Shown here: one piece after another, positions 37,515 through 45,154 of the stretch
Numbering within the stretch: position 1 is the first letter of the stretch
Layout of the letters: every line of letters begins with the position of its first letter
Source: Streptomyces sp. IMTB 2501
GTDB lineage: Bacteria > Actinomycetota > Actinomycetes > Streptomycetales > Streptomycetaceae
Length of the DNA: 64,000 nucleotides
Direction: 5' to 3'
Assembly (NCBI RefSeq): GCF_001953885.1
Contig: NZ_MQUS01000007.1
Span: forward strand, 1-64,000
Notes under the pieces: model-generated
The model's input: the letters and a program-made list of their open reading frames with translations, nothing else
What the model was told of the DNA's origin: nothing
Databases searched by the model: none
Translations under genes and position numbers: made by a program

Positions 37515-37813
37515 ATCCCCTGGAGTTGACCCAAGCAGGGCCGGGCGAGGCCTTCACCGTCACCTTCGACGGCCGGCCCCTCACGGCCCTGTCCGGGCAG
37601 ACCGTCGCGGCGGCGCTGTGGGCGGCGGGCGTGACGGCCTGGCGGAGCACCCGGGGCGACGGCAGGCCCCGCGGGGTGTTCTGCGGGATCGGGGTGTGCT
37701 TCGACTGCCTGGTGACCGTCAACGGGCGGGCGAACCAACGGGCTTGCCTGGTGCCGCTCCATCCGGGCGATGTGATCCGCACACAGGAGGGGACGGGCCG
37801 GGACGATGACTGA
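37511..37813 (+). CDS. Small [2Fe-2S] subunit of D-hydroxyproline dehydrogenase
   Basis: 100 residues with a ferredoxin-like fold. The cluster ligands are in GVFCGIGVCFDCLVTV plus a distal QRAC: C-x4-C-x2-C-x11-C. GQTVAAALWAAGVTAWRSTR is typical of the HcnA/SoxA-type gamma subunits. ATG 37511 overlaps the preceding stop (ATGA) and its end overlaps the next gene by 8 bp, so all three subunits are coupled. It passes electrons between the two flavin subunits. Confidence 0.85.
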   Translation: MNPLELTQAGPGEAFTVTFDGRPLTALSGQTVAAALWAAGVTAWRSTRGDGRPRGVFCGIGVCFDCLVTVNGRANQRACLVPLHPGDVIRTQEGTGRDDD

Positions 37814-39203
37814 GCGAGCGCATCTGGCTGTCGTCGGAGCGGGCCCGGCGGGACTCGCCGGCGCACTGGCGGCGGCCGCCCGGGGGGTCCGGGTCACCCT
37901 CGTCGACGCGGCGGACCAGGCGGGCGGCCAGTTCTACCGGCAGCCCGCCCGAGCCCTCGGCGCCCGTCGCCCCGAGGCCCTGCACCACCAGTGGCGCACC
38001 TGGGAGCGGCTGCGGCACGGCCTCGACCGGCACATCAGCGCCGGGCGCGTCACTCACCTGACGGACCATCACGTGTGGTGCGTGCGACCGGGATCCACCT
38101 CCTTCGCGGTGCACGCCCTGCGGGGCCCCGCACAGGAGCAGGGGGTCACCGTCCGCGCCGACGCCGTACTGCTGGCCACCGGCGGCTACGAACGTGTGCT
38201 GCCCTTTCCGGGCTGGACGCTCCCCGGTGTCGTCACCGCGGGCGGCGCGCAGGCCATGCTCAAGGGCGGCCTGGTGCTGCCCGGCCGTAGGGTCGTGGTG
38301 GCCGGCACCGGACCGCTGCTGCTGCCGGTGGCCACGGGGCTCGCCGCGGCCGGGGCGCGGGTGGTCGCGCTGGCCGAGTCCGCCGACCCCAGGGCCCTGC
38401 TGCGCCGCGCCCCGGCCCTCGCCGCACAACCCGGCAAACTCGCCGAAGGGGCCTGGTACGCGGGGCAGTTGGTGCGCCACAAGGTCCGCACGCTGCCCCG
38501 GCACATCGTCGTGGAGGCGCACGGCACCGAGCGGCTGGAGGCGGTCACCCTCGCCGCCGTGGACAGGACCGGGCGGATCAGGCCCGGCAGCGCACGCCGT
38601 ATCCCCTGTGACACCCTCGCCGTCGGACACGGCATGCTGCCGCACACCGACCTCGCCGAGACGCTCGGCTGCGCACTGTCCGAGGCGGACGGCACGGCCG
38701 TACGGGTCGACGACGAGCAGCGCACCGACGTGCCCGGGGTCTGGGCGGCCGGCGAGACCACCGGCATCGGCGGCGCGGCCCTCGCCCTCGCCGAGGGACA
38801 CATCGCGGGCCGCTCGATCGCCACCCGCCTGTACGGCACCGCCCCCGACCCGCGCTCCTGGGCGGCGGCCGCCCGGGCCAGGACCCGGCTGCGGACGTTC
38901 TTCACGGCGCTCGAAGCGGCGTACGCGCCGCCCGCGGGCTGGGCGGAACGGCTCACGGACGACACGGTGGTGTGCCGGTGCGAGGAGGTCACGGCCGGCG
39001 CGGTCCGTACCGCCACGGGCTCGCTCGGCGCGGGCGATCTGCGCACCGTGAAGCTGCTCACTCGGGCCGGGATGGGCTGGTGCCAGGGCCGGATGTGCGC
39101 ACCGGCGGTGGCCGGTCTGACCGGATGCCCGCTCACCGCGGGACGCCGCCCGTTCGCCCGGCCGGTACCGCTCGGCGTTCTGGCCGGTCTGCCGGACGAC
39201 TGA
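37806..39203 (+). CDS. FAD/NAD-binding subunit of D-hydroxyproline dehydrogenase (alpha type) with BFD [2Fe-2S] domain
   Basis: 465 residues. Two dinucleotide-binding folds are seen: LAVVGAGPAGLAGALAAAAR at the N terminus and RVVVAGTGPLLLPVATGLAA in the middle; GGQFYRQPARALG matches HcnB-like proteins. The C-terminal BFD-type domain has VCRCEEV and WCQGRMCAPAV, four cysteines for a [2Fe-2S] centre. With the two upstream genes it completes the three-subunit flavin dehydrogenase acting on the epimerised D-hydroxyproline. Overlap with the [2Fe-2S] gene indicates translational coupling. Confidence 0.83.
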   Translation: MTERAHLAVVGAGPAGLAGALAAAARGVRVTLVDAADQAGGQFYRQPARALGARRPEALHHQWRTWERLRHGLDRHISAGRVTHLTDHHVWCVRPGSTSFAVHALRGPAQEQGVTVRADAVLLATGGYERVLPFPGWTLPGVVTAGGAQAMLKGGLVLPGRRVVVAGTGPLLLPVATGLAAAGARVVALAESADPRALLRRAPALAAQPGKLAEGAWYAGQLVRHKVRTLPRHIVVEAHGTERLEAVTLAAVDRTGRIRPGSARRIPCDTLAVGHGMLPHTDLAETLGCALSEADGTAVRVDDEQRTDVPGVWAAGETTGIGGAALALAEGHIAGRSIATRLYGTAPDPRSWAAAARARTRLRTFFTALEAAYAPPAGWAERLTDDTVVCRCEEVTAGAVRTATGSLGAGDLRTVKLLTRAGMGWCQGRMCAPAVAGLTGCPLTAGRRPFARPVPLGVLAGLPDD

Positions 39204-39246
39204 CTGCCCGGACCGAGACGACCGGCACAAGCCACTGCATTCGAGC

Positions 39247-39281
39247 ACTCAGTAACTCGCCAACTCAGTACCATGTCACAC
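39247..39281 (+). promoter_or_regulatory. ACTCAGTA direct repeat and half-palindrome upstream of the deaminase
   Basis: ACTCAGTA occurs at 39247-39254 and 39263-39270 (16-bp period) and is followed by ATGTCACAC (39273-39281), a close match to ATGTGACAT upstream of 36354. It ends 22 bp before the start of the dihydrodipicolinate-synthase-like gene. Confidence 0.4.
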
Positions 39282-39303
39282 GTCATTCGATTGGGGACCA
39301 CAG

Positions 39304-40200
39304 ATGACCCATCCGCAGAACCGTCCCTGGCGCGGTGTCCTCGTCGCCACCGCGCTCCCGCTCCGCGACGACCTGTCGATCGACTACGACCGCTACGCCG
39401 AGCACTGCTCCTGGCTGGTGGCCAACGGCTGTGACGGCGTCGTACCCAACGGCTCGCTCGGCGAGTACCAGGTGCTCACGCCCGAGGAGCGCGCCCGGGT
39501 GGTGCAGACGGCCGTCGCGGCGATCGGCGGCGAGCGGGTGATGCCGGGCGTCGCCGCGTACGGCTCGGCGGAGGCCCGGCGCTGGGCCGAGCAGGCGGGC
39601 GAGGCGGGCTGCGCGTCGGTGATGCTGCTGCCGCCCAACGCCTACCGCGCCGACGAGCGTTCCGTCCTCGCCCACTACGCCGAGGTCGCCCGCGCGGGGC
39701 TGCCGGTGGTGGCGTACAACAACCCGATCGACACCAAGGTCGACCTGGTGCCCGAACTCCTCGCCCGGCTGCACGGCGAGGGGCACATCCATGGCGTCAA
39801 GGAGTTCTCCGGCGACGTCCGCCGCGCCTATCGCATCGCCGAACTCGCCCCGGAACTGGATCTGTTGATCGGCGCCGACGACGTCCTGCTGGAGCTGGCG
39901 GTGGCGGGCGCCAAGGGCTGGGTGGCCGGTTACCCGAACGCGCTGCCGCGGGCCTCGGTGGAGCTGTACCGTGCCGCGGCGACCGGCGACCTCACCACCG
40001 CACTCCCCCTGTACCGGCAGCTGCACCCGCTGCTGCGCTGGGACTCGAAGGTGGAGTTCGTGCAGGCCATCAAGGTGTCCATGGACATCGTCGGCCGGTA
40101 CGGCGGCCCGGTGCGCCCACCCCGCGTGCCACTGCTGCCCGAACAGGAGGCCCAGGTCCGGGCCGCCACCGAGAAGGCCGCCGCCGCGGGCCTCGCCTAG
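39304..40200 (+). CDS. Dihydrodipicolinate synthase-family protein, probable pyrroline-4-hydroxy-2-carboxylate deaminase
   Basis: 298 residues, a class I aldolase TIM barrel. The Schiff-base lysine is K166 in GVKEFSGDV, and the proton-relay Tyr is Y138 in VVAYNNP. The substrate loop reads NGSLGEYQVLTPEER instead of the DapA GTTGE, as in HypD/LhpC-type deaminases. Between the dehydrogenase subunits and the epimerase, it would convert pyrroline-4-hydroxy-2-carboxylate to 2-oxoglutarate semialdehyde with release of ammonia. Other NAL-family aldolase activities cannot be fully excluded, but context is strong. Confidence 0.84.
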   Translation: MTHPQNRPWRGVLVATALPLRDDLSIDYDRYAEHCSWLVANGCDGVVPNGSLGEYQVLTPEERARVVQTAVAAIGGERVMPGVAAYGSAEARRWAEQAGEAGCASVMLLPPNAYRADERSVLAHYAEVARAGLPVVAYNNPIDTKVDLVPELLARLHGEGHIHGVKEFSGDVRRAYRIAELAPELDLLIGADDVLLELAVAGAKGWVAGYPNALPRASVELYRAAATGDLTTALPLYRQLHPLLRWDSKVEFVQAIKVSMDIVGRYGGPVRPPRVPLLPEQEAQVRAATEKAAAAGLA

Positions 40201-40222
40201 GCCGGCACAAGGGAGTCGGATC

Positions 40223-41224
40223 ATGCGCAGCAAGCTCGTCCTGCACGCCGTCGACTCGCACACCGAGGGCATGCCGACCCGGGTGATCACCGGCGGGATC
40301 GGCACCGTACCGGGTGCGACGATGAACGAACGGCGGCTGTACTTCCGTGAACACCGCGACAGCATCAGGCAGTTGCTGATGAACGAGCCGCGCGGCCACT
40401 CCGCGATGAGCGGCGCGATCCTCCAGCCGCCGAGCCGCCCCGACTGCGACTGGGGCGTTCTCTACATCGAGGTCTCCGGCTATCTGCCGATGTGCGGGCA
40501 CGGCACCATCGGGGTCGCCACCGTGCTGGTGGAGACGGGAATGGTGGAGGTCGTGGAGCCCGTGACCACGATCCGGCTCGACACCCCGGCGGGGCTGGTG
40601 GTGGCCGAGGTGGCGGTGGAGAACGGGGCCGCGCGGAATGTGACCCTGAGGAACGTGCCGTCGTTCGCCGTCGCCCTGGACCGCAAGATCGCCCTGCCCG
40701 ACGGCCGTACGGTCACCTACGACCTCGCCTACGGCGGCAACTTCTACGCGATCCTGCCGCTCGACGCCTTCGGGCTGCCCTTCGACCGCGCCCGCAAGGA
40801 CGACATCCTGGCGGCCGGCCTGTCCCTGATGGCGGCGATCAACGCCGAGGCGGAACCGGTGCACCCCGAGGACCCGTCCATCCGCGGCTGCCATCACGTC
40901 CACCTCTACGCGCCCGGCGCCACGGCACGCCACTCGCGGCACGCCATGGCCATCCACCCGGGCTGGTTCGACCGCTCCCCGTGCGGCACGGGCACGAGCG
41001 CGCGCATGGCACAACTGCACGCGCGGGGCGAACTGCCGTTGCACACCGAGTTCGTGAACGAGTCCTTCATCGGGACCCGGTTCACCGGACGCCTGCTCGA
41101 TACGACGGAGGTCGCGGGTGTCCCCGCGGTGCTGCCCAGTTTCACCGGGCGCGCGTGGATCACCGGCACCGCGCAGTACCTCCTCGACCCCACCGATCCC
41201 TTCCCGGAAGGATTCGTCCTCTAG
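40223..41224 (+). CDS. 4-hydroxyproline 2-epimerase (proline racemase family)
   Basis: 333 residues. Both catalytic cysteines are present: C91 in MCGHGTIG and C254 in SPCGTGTSARMAQL, so it is a two-base epimerase and not a Cys/Thr dehydratase. The N terminus VVDSHTEG-like segment (HAVDSHTEGMPTRVI) is the family signature. It should interconvert trans-4-hydroxy-L-proline and cis-4-hydroxy-D-proline, the first step of the pathway. AAGGGAG lies 7 nt before ATG 40223, and the gene follows the deaminase by 22 bp. Proline racemase activity is less likely given the neighbours. Confidence 0.88.
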   Translation: MRSKLVLHAVDSHTEGMPTRVITGGIGTVPGATMNERRLYFREHRDSIRQLLMNEPRGHSAMSGAILQPPSRPDCDWGVLYIEVSGYLPMCGHGTIGVATVLVETGMVEVVEPVTTIRLDTPAGLVVAEVAVENGAARNVTLRNVPSFAVALDRKIALPDGRTVTYDLAYGGNFYAILPLDAFGLPFDRARKDDILAAGLSLMAAINAEAEPVHPEDPSIRGCHHVHLYAPGATARHSRHAMAIHPGWFDRSPCGTGTSARMAQLHARGELPLHTEFVNESFIGTRFTGRLLDTTEVAGVPAVLPSFTGRAWITGTAQYLLDPTDPFPEGFVL

Positions 41225-41237
41225 ACTCGCGCCGGTG

Positions 41238-41948
41238 ATGCGTGACATGGCACAGGAACAGAACAGGCCGGACTCGGACCTGCCCGCACTCCCCCGGCTG
41301 GGCGGACGGCGCAGCAGCTACCGCGAGCGGGTCGCGGACGCGCTGCGCGCCGCGCTGATCGCGGGCGAACTGCGGCCGGGCGAGGTCTACTCGGCGCCCT
41401 CGCTCGCCTCCCGCTTCGGCGTCTCGGCGACGCCGGTGCGGGAGGCGATGCTGGATCTGGCCAAGGAGGGCCTGGTCGACACCGTGCCGAACAAGGGCTT
41501 CCGGGTCACCGCGGTCTCCGACCAGCAGCTGGACGAGTACACGCACATCCGCGCGCTCATCGAGATCCCCACCGTGGCCGCCCTGGCCCGTACCGCCGAC
41601 CGCGTCTCGCTGGAGGCGCTGCGCCCGGCGGCCCGCGAGATCGTCAGCGCGGCGGCCGCGGGCGACCTGATCGCCTACGTCGAGGCCGACACCCGCTTCC
41701 ACCTCGGACTGCTCGCCCTGGCGGGCAACGCCCACCTGGTCGAGGTGGTGGCCGACCTGCGCGGCCGCTCCCGCCTCTACGGCCTGACAGCCCTGGTGCA
41801 GGCCGGCCGCCTGCTCGCCTCGGCCGAGGAGCACCTGGAGCTCCTCGACGCCCTTCTGGAACAGGACGAGAAGGCCGTGCACGCGATCATGACCCGGCAT
41901 CTGGGACATGTACGCAGCCTGTGGGCGGAGGGAACGGAACGCGGCTGA
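41238..41948 (+). CDS. GntR-family transcriptional regulator (FadR/FCD group)
   Basis: 236 residues. The winged helix covers SYRERVADALRAALIAGELR, then SLASRFGVSATPVREAMLDL, and NKGFRVTAVS. The FCD effector domain follows, with metal-type ligands in YVEADTRFHLGLLALAGNAH and a C-terminal HLELLDALLEQDEKA. It starts 13 bp after the epimerase, so it is likely in the same transcript and controls the cluster, sensing hydroxyproline or an intermediate. ATG 41238 or 41247 is possible. Confidence 0.88.
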   Translation: MRDMAQEQNRPDSDLPALPRLGGRRSSYRERVADALRAALIAGELRPGEVYSAPSLASRFGVSATPVREAMLDLAKEGLVDTVPNKGFRVTAVSDQQLDEYTHIRALIEIPTVAALARTADRVSLEALRPAAREIVSAAAAGDLIAYVEADTRFHLGLLALAGNAHLVEVVADLRGRSRLYGLTALVQAGRLLASAEEHLELLDALLEQDEKAVHAIMTRHLGHVRSLWAEGTERG

Positions 41949-42107
41949 CGAACATCTCGCGGTGTGGACGTCGTTTCAGTGAACTTTTTTCACGATCAGC
42001 CGGGCTGGACGACACAAGAACCGGCGATTTTGCGGCGGGCAGGGGCTTACCTGAACATGACGGGGTCCCGGCGATCCTGGGACGTCTGTTCGATGAGAGG
42101 CACCCCC

Positions 42108-43535
42108 ATGCACGTCACCGGAACCGCCCCCCAGCCGGCTCCGGCCCCCTCCGAGGACCGCACCGTCGCCCTCGGAGACCCTCGCGACGCCACGGGCGTC
42201 GAGGACACCCACGGCTCCGGCAGCAAACACGCCCGTCGCTTCGGGCTGCCGGTCGCGACCGCGCTGGTCATGGGCAACATCATCGGTGGCGGCATCTTCC
42301 TGCTGCCCGCCTCCATCGCCCCCTACGGCACGGTCAGCCTGGTCGCCTTCGGTGTCCTGACCGTCGGCGCCGTCGCGCTCGCCCTGGTCTTCGGCCGGCT
42401 CGCCGCGCGCGACCCCCGTACCGGCGGCCCGTACGTCTACGCCCGCGAGGCCTTCGGCGACTTCGCCGGGTTCCTCGCCGCATGGGCGTACTGGATCACC
42501 ACCTGGGTGTCGAACGCGGCGCTCGCCGTCGCCGCCGTCGGCTATCTGGACGTGCTGATCCCGGTCAACGACCACAAGTGGACCGCGTGCCTGGCCGCCC
42601 TGGCCCTGCAGTGGCTGCCCGCTCTCGCCAACTTCGCCGGCACCCGGTACGTGGGCGCCGTCCAGCTGGTGTCGACGGTGCTGAAGTTCGTGCCGCTGCT
42701 GCTTGTCGCGGTGGGCGGGCTGTTCTTCTTCGATCCGTCCCGGCTCGGGCCGTTCAACGCCAGTGGGCACAGCGCCGTCGGTGCGGTGTCCGCCGCCGCC
42801 GCGCTGCTGCTCTTCTCCTACCTCGGGGTGGAGTCCGCCGCCGTGAGCGCCGGCGAGGTCAGGAACGCCCGCCGCAACGTGGGGCGCGCCACCGTCATCG
42901 GCACCTCGGGTGCCGCGCTGGTCTATCTGCTGGGCACGCTCTCGGTGTTCGGGACGGTCGCGCACGACCGGCTGGTGACCTCCACGGCCCCCTTCTCCGA
43001 CGCCGTGAACGCGATGTTCGGCGGCAGTTGGGGCGGTACGGCGGTGGCGCTGGCGGCGCTGGTGTCGATGACCGGGTGCCTCAACGGCTGGACGCTGCTG
43101 AGCGCCCAGACCCCGTACGCGGCGGCCAAGGACGGCCTGTTCCCTGCCGCGTTCGGGCGCCGGCGCCGGGGTGTGCCGACGGTCGGCGTCGCCGTCACGG
43201 TGGTCCTCTCCTCCCTCCTGACCGCGTACAACTACCTGTCGGGCTCGGGGAAGGTCTTCGAGGTCCTGGTCCTCGTCACCACGTTCACCGCGACCGTGCC
43301 GTATCTGCTGGCGGCGGCCGCCCAGATCTTCCACCTGGTCTCCGGCCGACGCGAGTCGGTGGACCGCGCCCGACTGGTGCGGGACTCGGTGATCACCGCG
43401 ATCGCGGCCGCCTTCTCCCTCTGGCTGATGGCCGGCGCCGGCTATGCGGCGGTGTACCAGGGCGTGCTGTTCCTCTTCGCCGGGGTCATCGTCTACGCGG
43501 TACTGGCAGCGCGCCGACAGCGACGCGAGGCCTAG
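42108..43535 (+). CDS. Amino acid permease (APA family, APC superfamily)
   Basis: 475 residues with about twelve membrane helices. ALVMGNIIGGGIFLLPASIA is the TM1 signature of the basic amino acid/polyamine antiporter group (AdiC/PotE/CadB-like), and RTGGPYVYAREAFGDFAGFL follows. AGAGG lies 7 nt before ATG 42108; the frame is open further upstream but that portion is not convincing. It follows the hydroxyproline regulator by 159 bp on the same strand, so it may import hydroxyproline or proline; a basic amino acid or amine substrate is equally possible by family. Confidence 0.86.
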   Translation: MHVTGTAPQPAPAPSEDRTVALGDPRDATGVEDTHGSGSKHARRFGLPVATALVMGNIIGGGIFLLPASIAPYGTVSLVAFGVLTVGAVALALVFGRLAARDPRTGGPYVYAREAFGDFAGFLAAWAYWITTWVSNAALAVAAVGYLDVLIPVNDHKWTACLAALALQWLPALANFAGTRYVGAVQLVSTVLKFVPLLLVAVGGLFFFDPSRLGPFNASGHSAVGAVSAAAALLLFSYLGVESAAVSAGEVRNARRNVGRATVIGTSGAALVYLLGTLSVFGTVAHDRLVTSTAPFSDAVNAMFGGSWGGTAVALAALVSMTGCLNGWTLLSAQTPYAAAKDGLFPAAFGRRRRGVPTVGVAVTVVLSSLLTAYNYLSGSGKVFEVLVLVTTFTATVPYLLAAAAQIFHLVSGRRESVDRARLVRDSVITAIAAAFSLWLMAGAGYAAVYQGVLFLFAGVIVYAVLAARRQRREA

Positions 43536-43679
43536 GGCCTCCGAGGGCGCGGTACCGCGGGCCACGCTCTGACGCGTCGGTCTCCTCCTCCGATGTCACA
43601 ATCGAAGGCAAGGCGGCCCCGGAGACCGGACCACCGGCGCGGCTGCCGAGACGGCACCCCGGCGTGTCAGGAGGTCGGC

Positions 43680-43730
43680 ATGTACCGCTCACGTGCCGAG
43701 ACCGAACGGCCGGCCACCAGGCGCGCCTGA
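43680..43730 (+). CDS. 16-codon upstream ORF coupled to the SpoIIE phosphatase
   Basis: ATG 43680 sits 5 nt after a consensus AGGAGG and encodes MYRSRAETERPATRRA. Its TGA overlaps the phosphatase ATG at 43730 (TGATG). The phosphatase itself has no good ribosome site, so translation probably re-initiates from this short frame. Confidence 0.45.
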   Translation: MYRSRAETERPATRRA

Positions 43731-45064
43731 TGACCGCGGAGAGGATGGGGCGACAGCCGAGGCGGGCACACGCCCCCGACCTGCATGTGCGGCTGCGGTC
43801 CGAGCTGGGCCGGATCGACGACCAGCTGCGTTCCCTGCTGTCCGCCATGGACCGGCTGCAGGGCCTGCTGGACGCGGTGGTGGCCATCAGCCGTGAGGTG
43901 GAGTTGCCCGCGGTGCTGCGCCGTATCGTCACCACCGCCATGGACCTGGTGGGCGCCCGCTACGGGGCACTGGGCGTGCTCGACGCGTCCGGAGAGCGCT
44001 TGGAACAGTTCATCCCGGCCGGTCTGTCGGAGCAGGAACGCGCCGGTCTCGCCGAGGCCGGCCTGCCCCGTGGTCTGGGCGTCCTCAGCCATCTGATCCG
44101 CTACCCCGAACCCCTGCGGATCGACGACATCACGGCCCATCCGTCCTCCGCCGGGTTCCCGCCCGGTCACCCGCACATGCGCACCCTGCTCGGCGTCGCC
44201 ATCAGCGTGCGGGGCGAGATCTACGGCGACCTCTATCTGGCCGAACGGCGCGACGGCCAGCCCTTCGACGTCCACGACGAGAACGTCGTCGTCGCCCTGG
44301 CCGGCGCCGCGGGCATCGCGATCGAGAACGTCCGCCTGTTCGAACGGATCCGGGTGGGAGCCGAGCAGTTCCAGCGGCTGCTGCTGCCCACCCTGCCCGA
44401 CCTGCGGCCCTTCACCGCCGCCGCCATCTACCGGCCCGCGGCCGAGCCGAGTCAGCTCGGCGGGGACTGGTACGACGCCATCCTGCTGCCCGACAACGCC
44501 GTGGCGGTCGTCATCGGCGACGTGGTCGGCCACGATCTGCAGGCCGCGGCCGCCATGGCCTCCACCCGCAACATGCTGCGCGCCCTGCTGTTCGACCACA
44601 CCGGTCCGCCCGGCGCGATCCTCGCCCAGCTCGACCATGCCCTGGAAGCCATCACGAGCAATCCCGTCACGACCACCACTCTGGCCCGCATCGAACCGGA
44701 GGGATCCGGCTGGCGGCTGCGCTGGAGCACCGCGGGCCACGTCCCGCCCCTGGTCGTCACCCTCGATCGCCGGGTGCGCTATCTGCTCGCCGAGCCCGGG
44801 CTGCCGCTCGGCGTCGATCCCGAGCAGGCCCGGCCCGACCACTCCCGTTTCCTGCCGCCGGGCGCGACCGTGGTGTTCTTCACCGACGGGCTGGTCGAGC
44901 ATCCTGACCGCTCCATCGACGAGAGCCTGAGCCAGCTCGCCGGACTCGCCGTGGAAAATGCCGCTCTGCCCCTGCCGGAGTTCGTGCAGGCACTGGCCGA
45001 TCACCACCCCAGCGACGGTCACGACGACATGGCCATTCTCGCCCTGCGCACCCCGCGGGCCTGA
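43730..45064 (+). CDS. GAF-domain SpoIIE-type PP2C serine phosphatase
   Basis: 444 residues. After an N-terminal helix that reads as a coiled coil (RSELGRIDDQLRSLLSAMDR), a GAF domain spans about 70-215 (VLRRIVTTAMDLVGARYGAL, GVAISVRGEIYGDLYLAERR). The C-terminal SpoIIE/PP2C domain has the metal-binding QLGGDWYDA, VIGDVVGHDLQAA, STAGHVPPLV, and VFFTDGLVEHPD ending in GHDDMAILALR. These proteins dephosphorylate anti-sigma antagonists in actinomycete partner-switch systems. No RsbW-like kinase domain is fused and no sigma-B-type gene is adjacent. Translation probably depends on the short upstream frame. Confidence 0.9.
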   Translation: MTAERMGRQPRRAHAPDLHVRLRSELGRIDDQLRSLLSAMDRLQGLLDAVVAISREVELPAVLRRIVTTAMDLVGARYGALGVLDASGERLEQFIPAGLSEQERAGLAEAGLPRGLGVLSHLIRYPEPLRIDDITAHPSSAGFPPGHPHMRTLLGVAISVRGEIYGDLYLAERRDGQPFDVHDENVVVALAGAAGIAIENVRLFERIRVGAEQFQRLLLPTLPDLRPFTAAAIYRPAAEPSQLGGDWYDAILLPDNAVAVVIGDVVGHDLQAAAAMASTRNMLRALLFDHTGPPGAILAQLDHALEAITSNPVTTTTLARIEPEGSGWRLRWSTAGHVPPLVVTLDRRVRYLLAEPGLPLGVDPEQARPDHSRFLPPGATVVFFTDGLVEHPDRSIDESLSQLAGLAVENAALPLPEFVQALADHHPSDGHDDMAILALRTPRA

Positions 45065-45120
45065 CCGCTCGGCGGTGCCGTGGAGGATCCGCGGGATCGG
45101 ACGGATGATGGGCCTCGGGG

Positions 45121-45140
45121 CGATATCGACCGATATCGAC
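45121..45140. repeat. Exact tandem duplication of a 10-bp palindrome-containing unit
   Basis: CGATATCGAC twice in tandem; each copy contains the palindrome CGATATCG. It lies 15 bp upstream of the MASE1 gene start, immediately before its ribosome site. Confidence 0.7.
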
Positions 45141-45154
45141 ACGGAGGTCGCCCG

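Noticed and set aside
41921..43729. Upstream extension of the phosphatase frame through the permease
   Set aside because: Overlaps the permease in another frame with Arg/Pro/Gly-rich nonsense-like sequence; the protein-like region begins near 43730.
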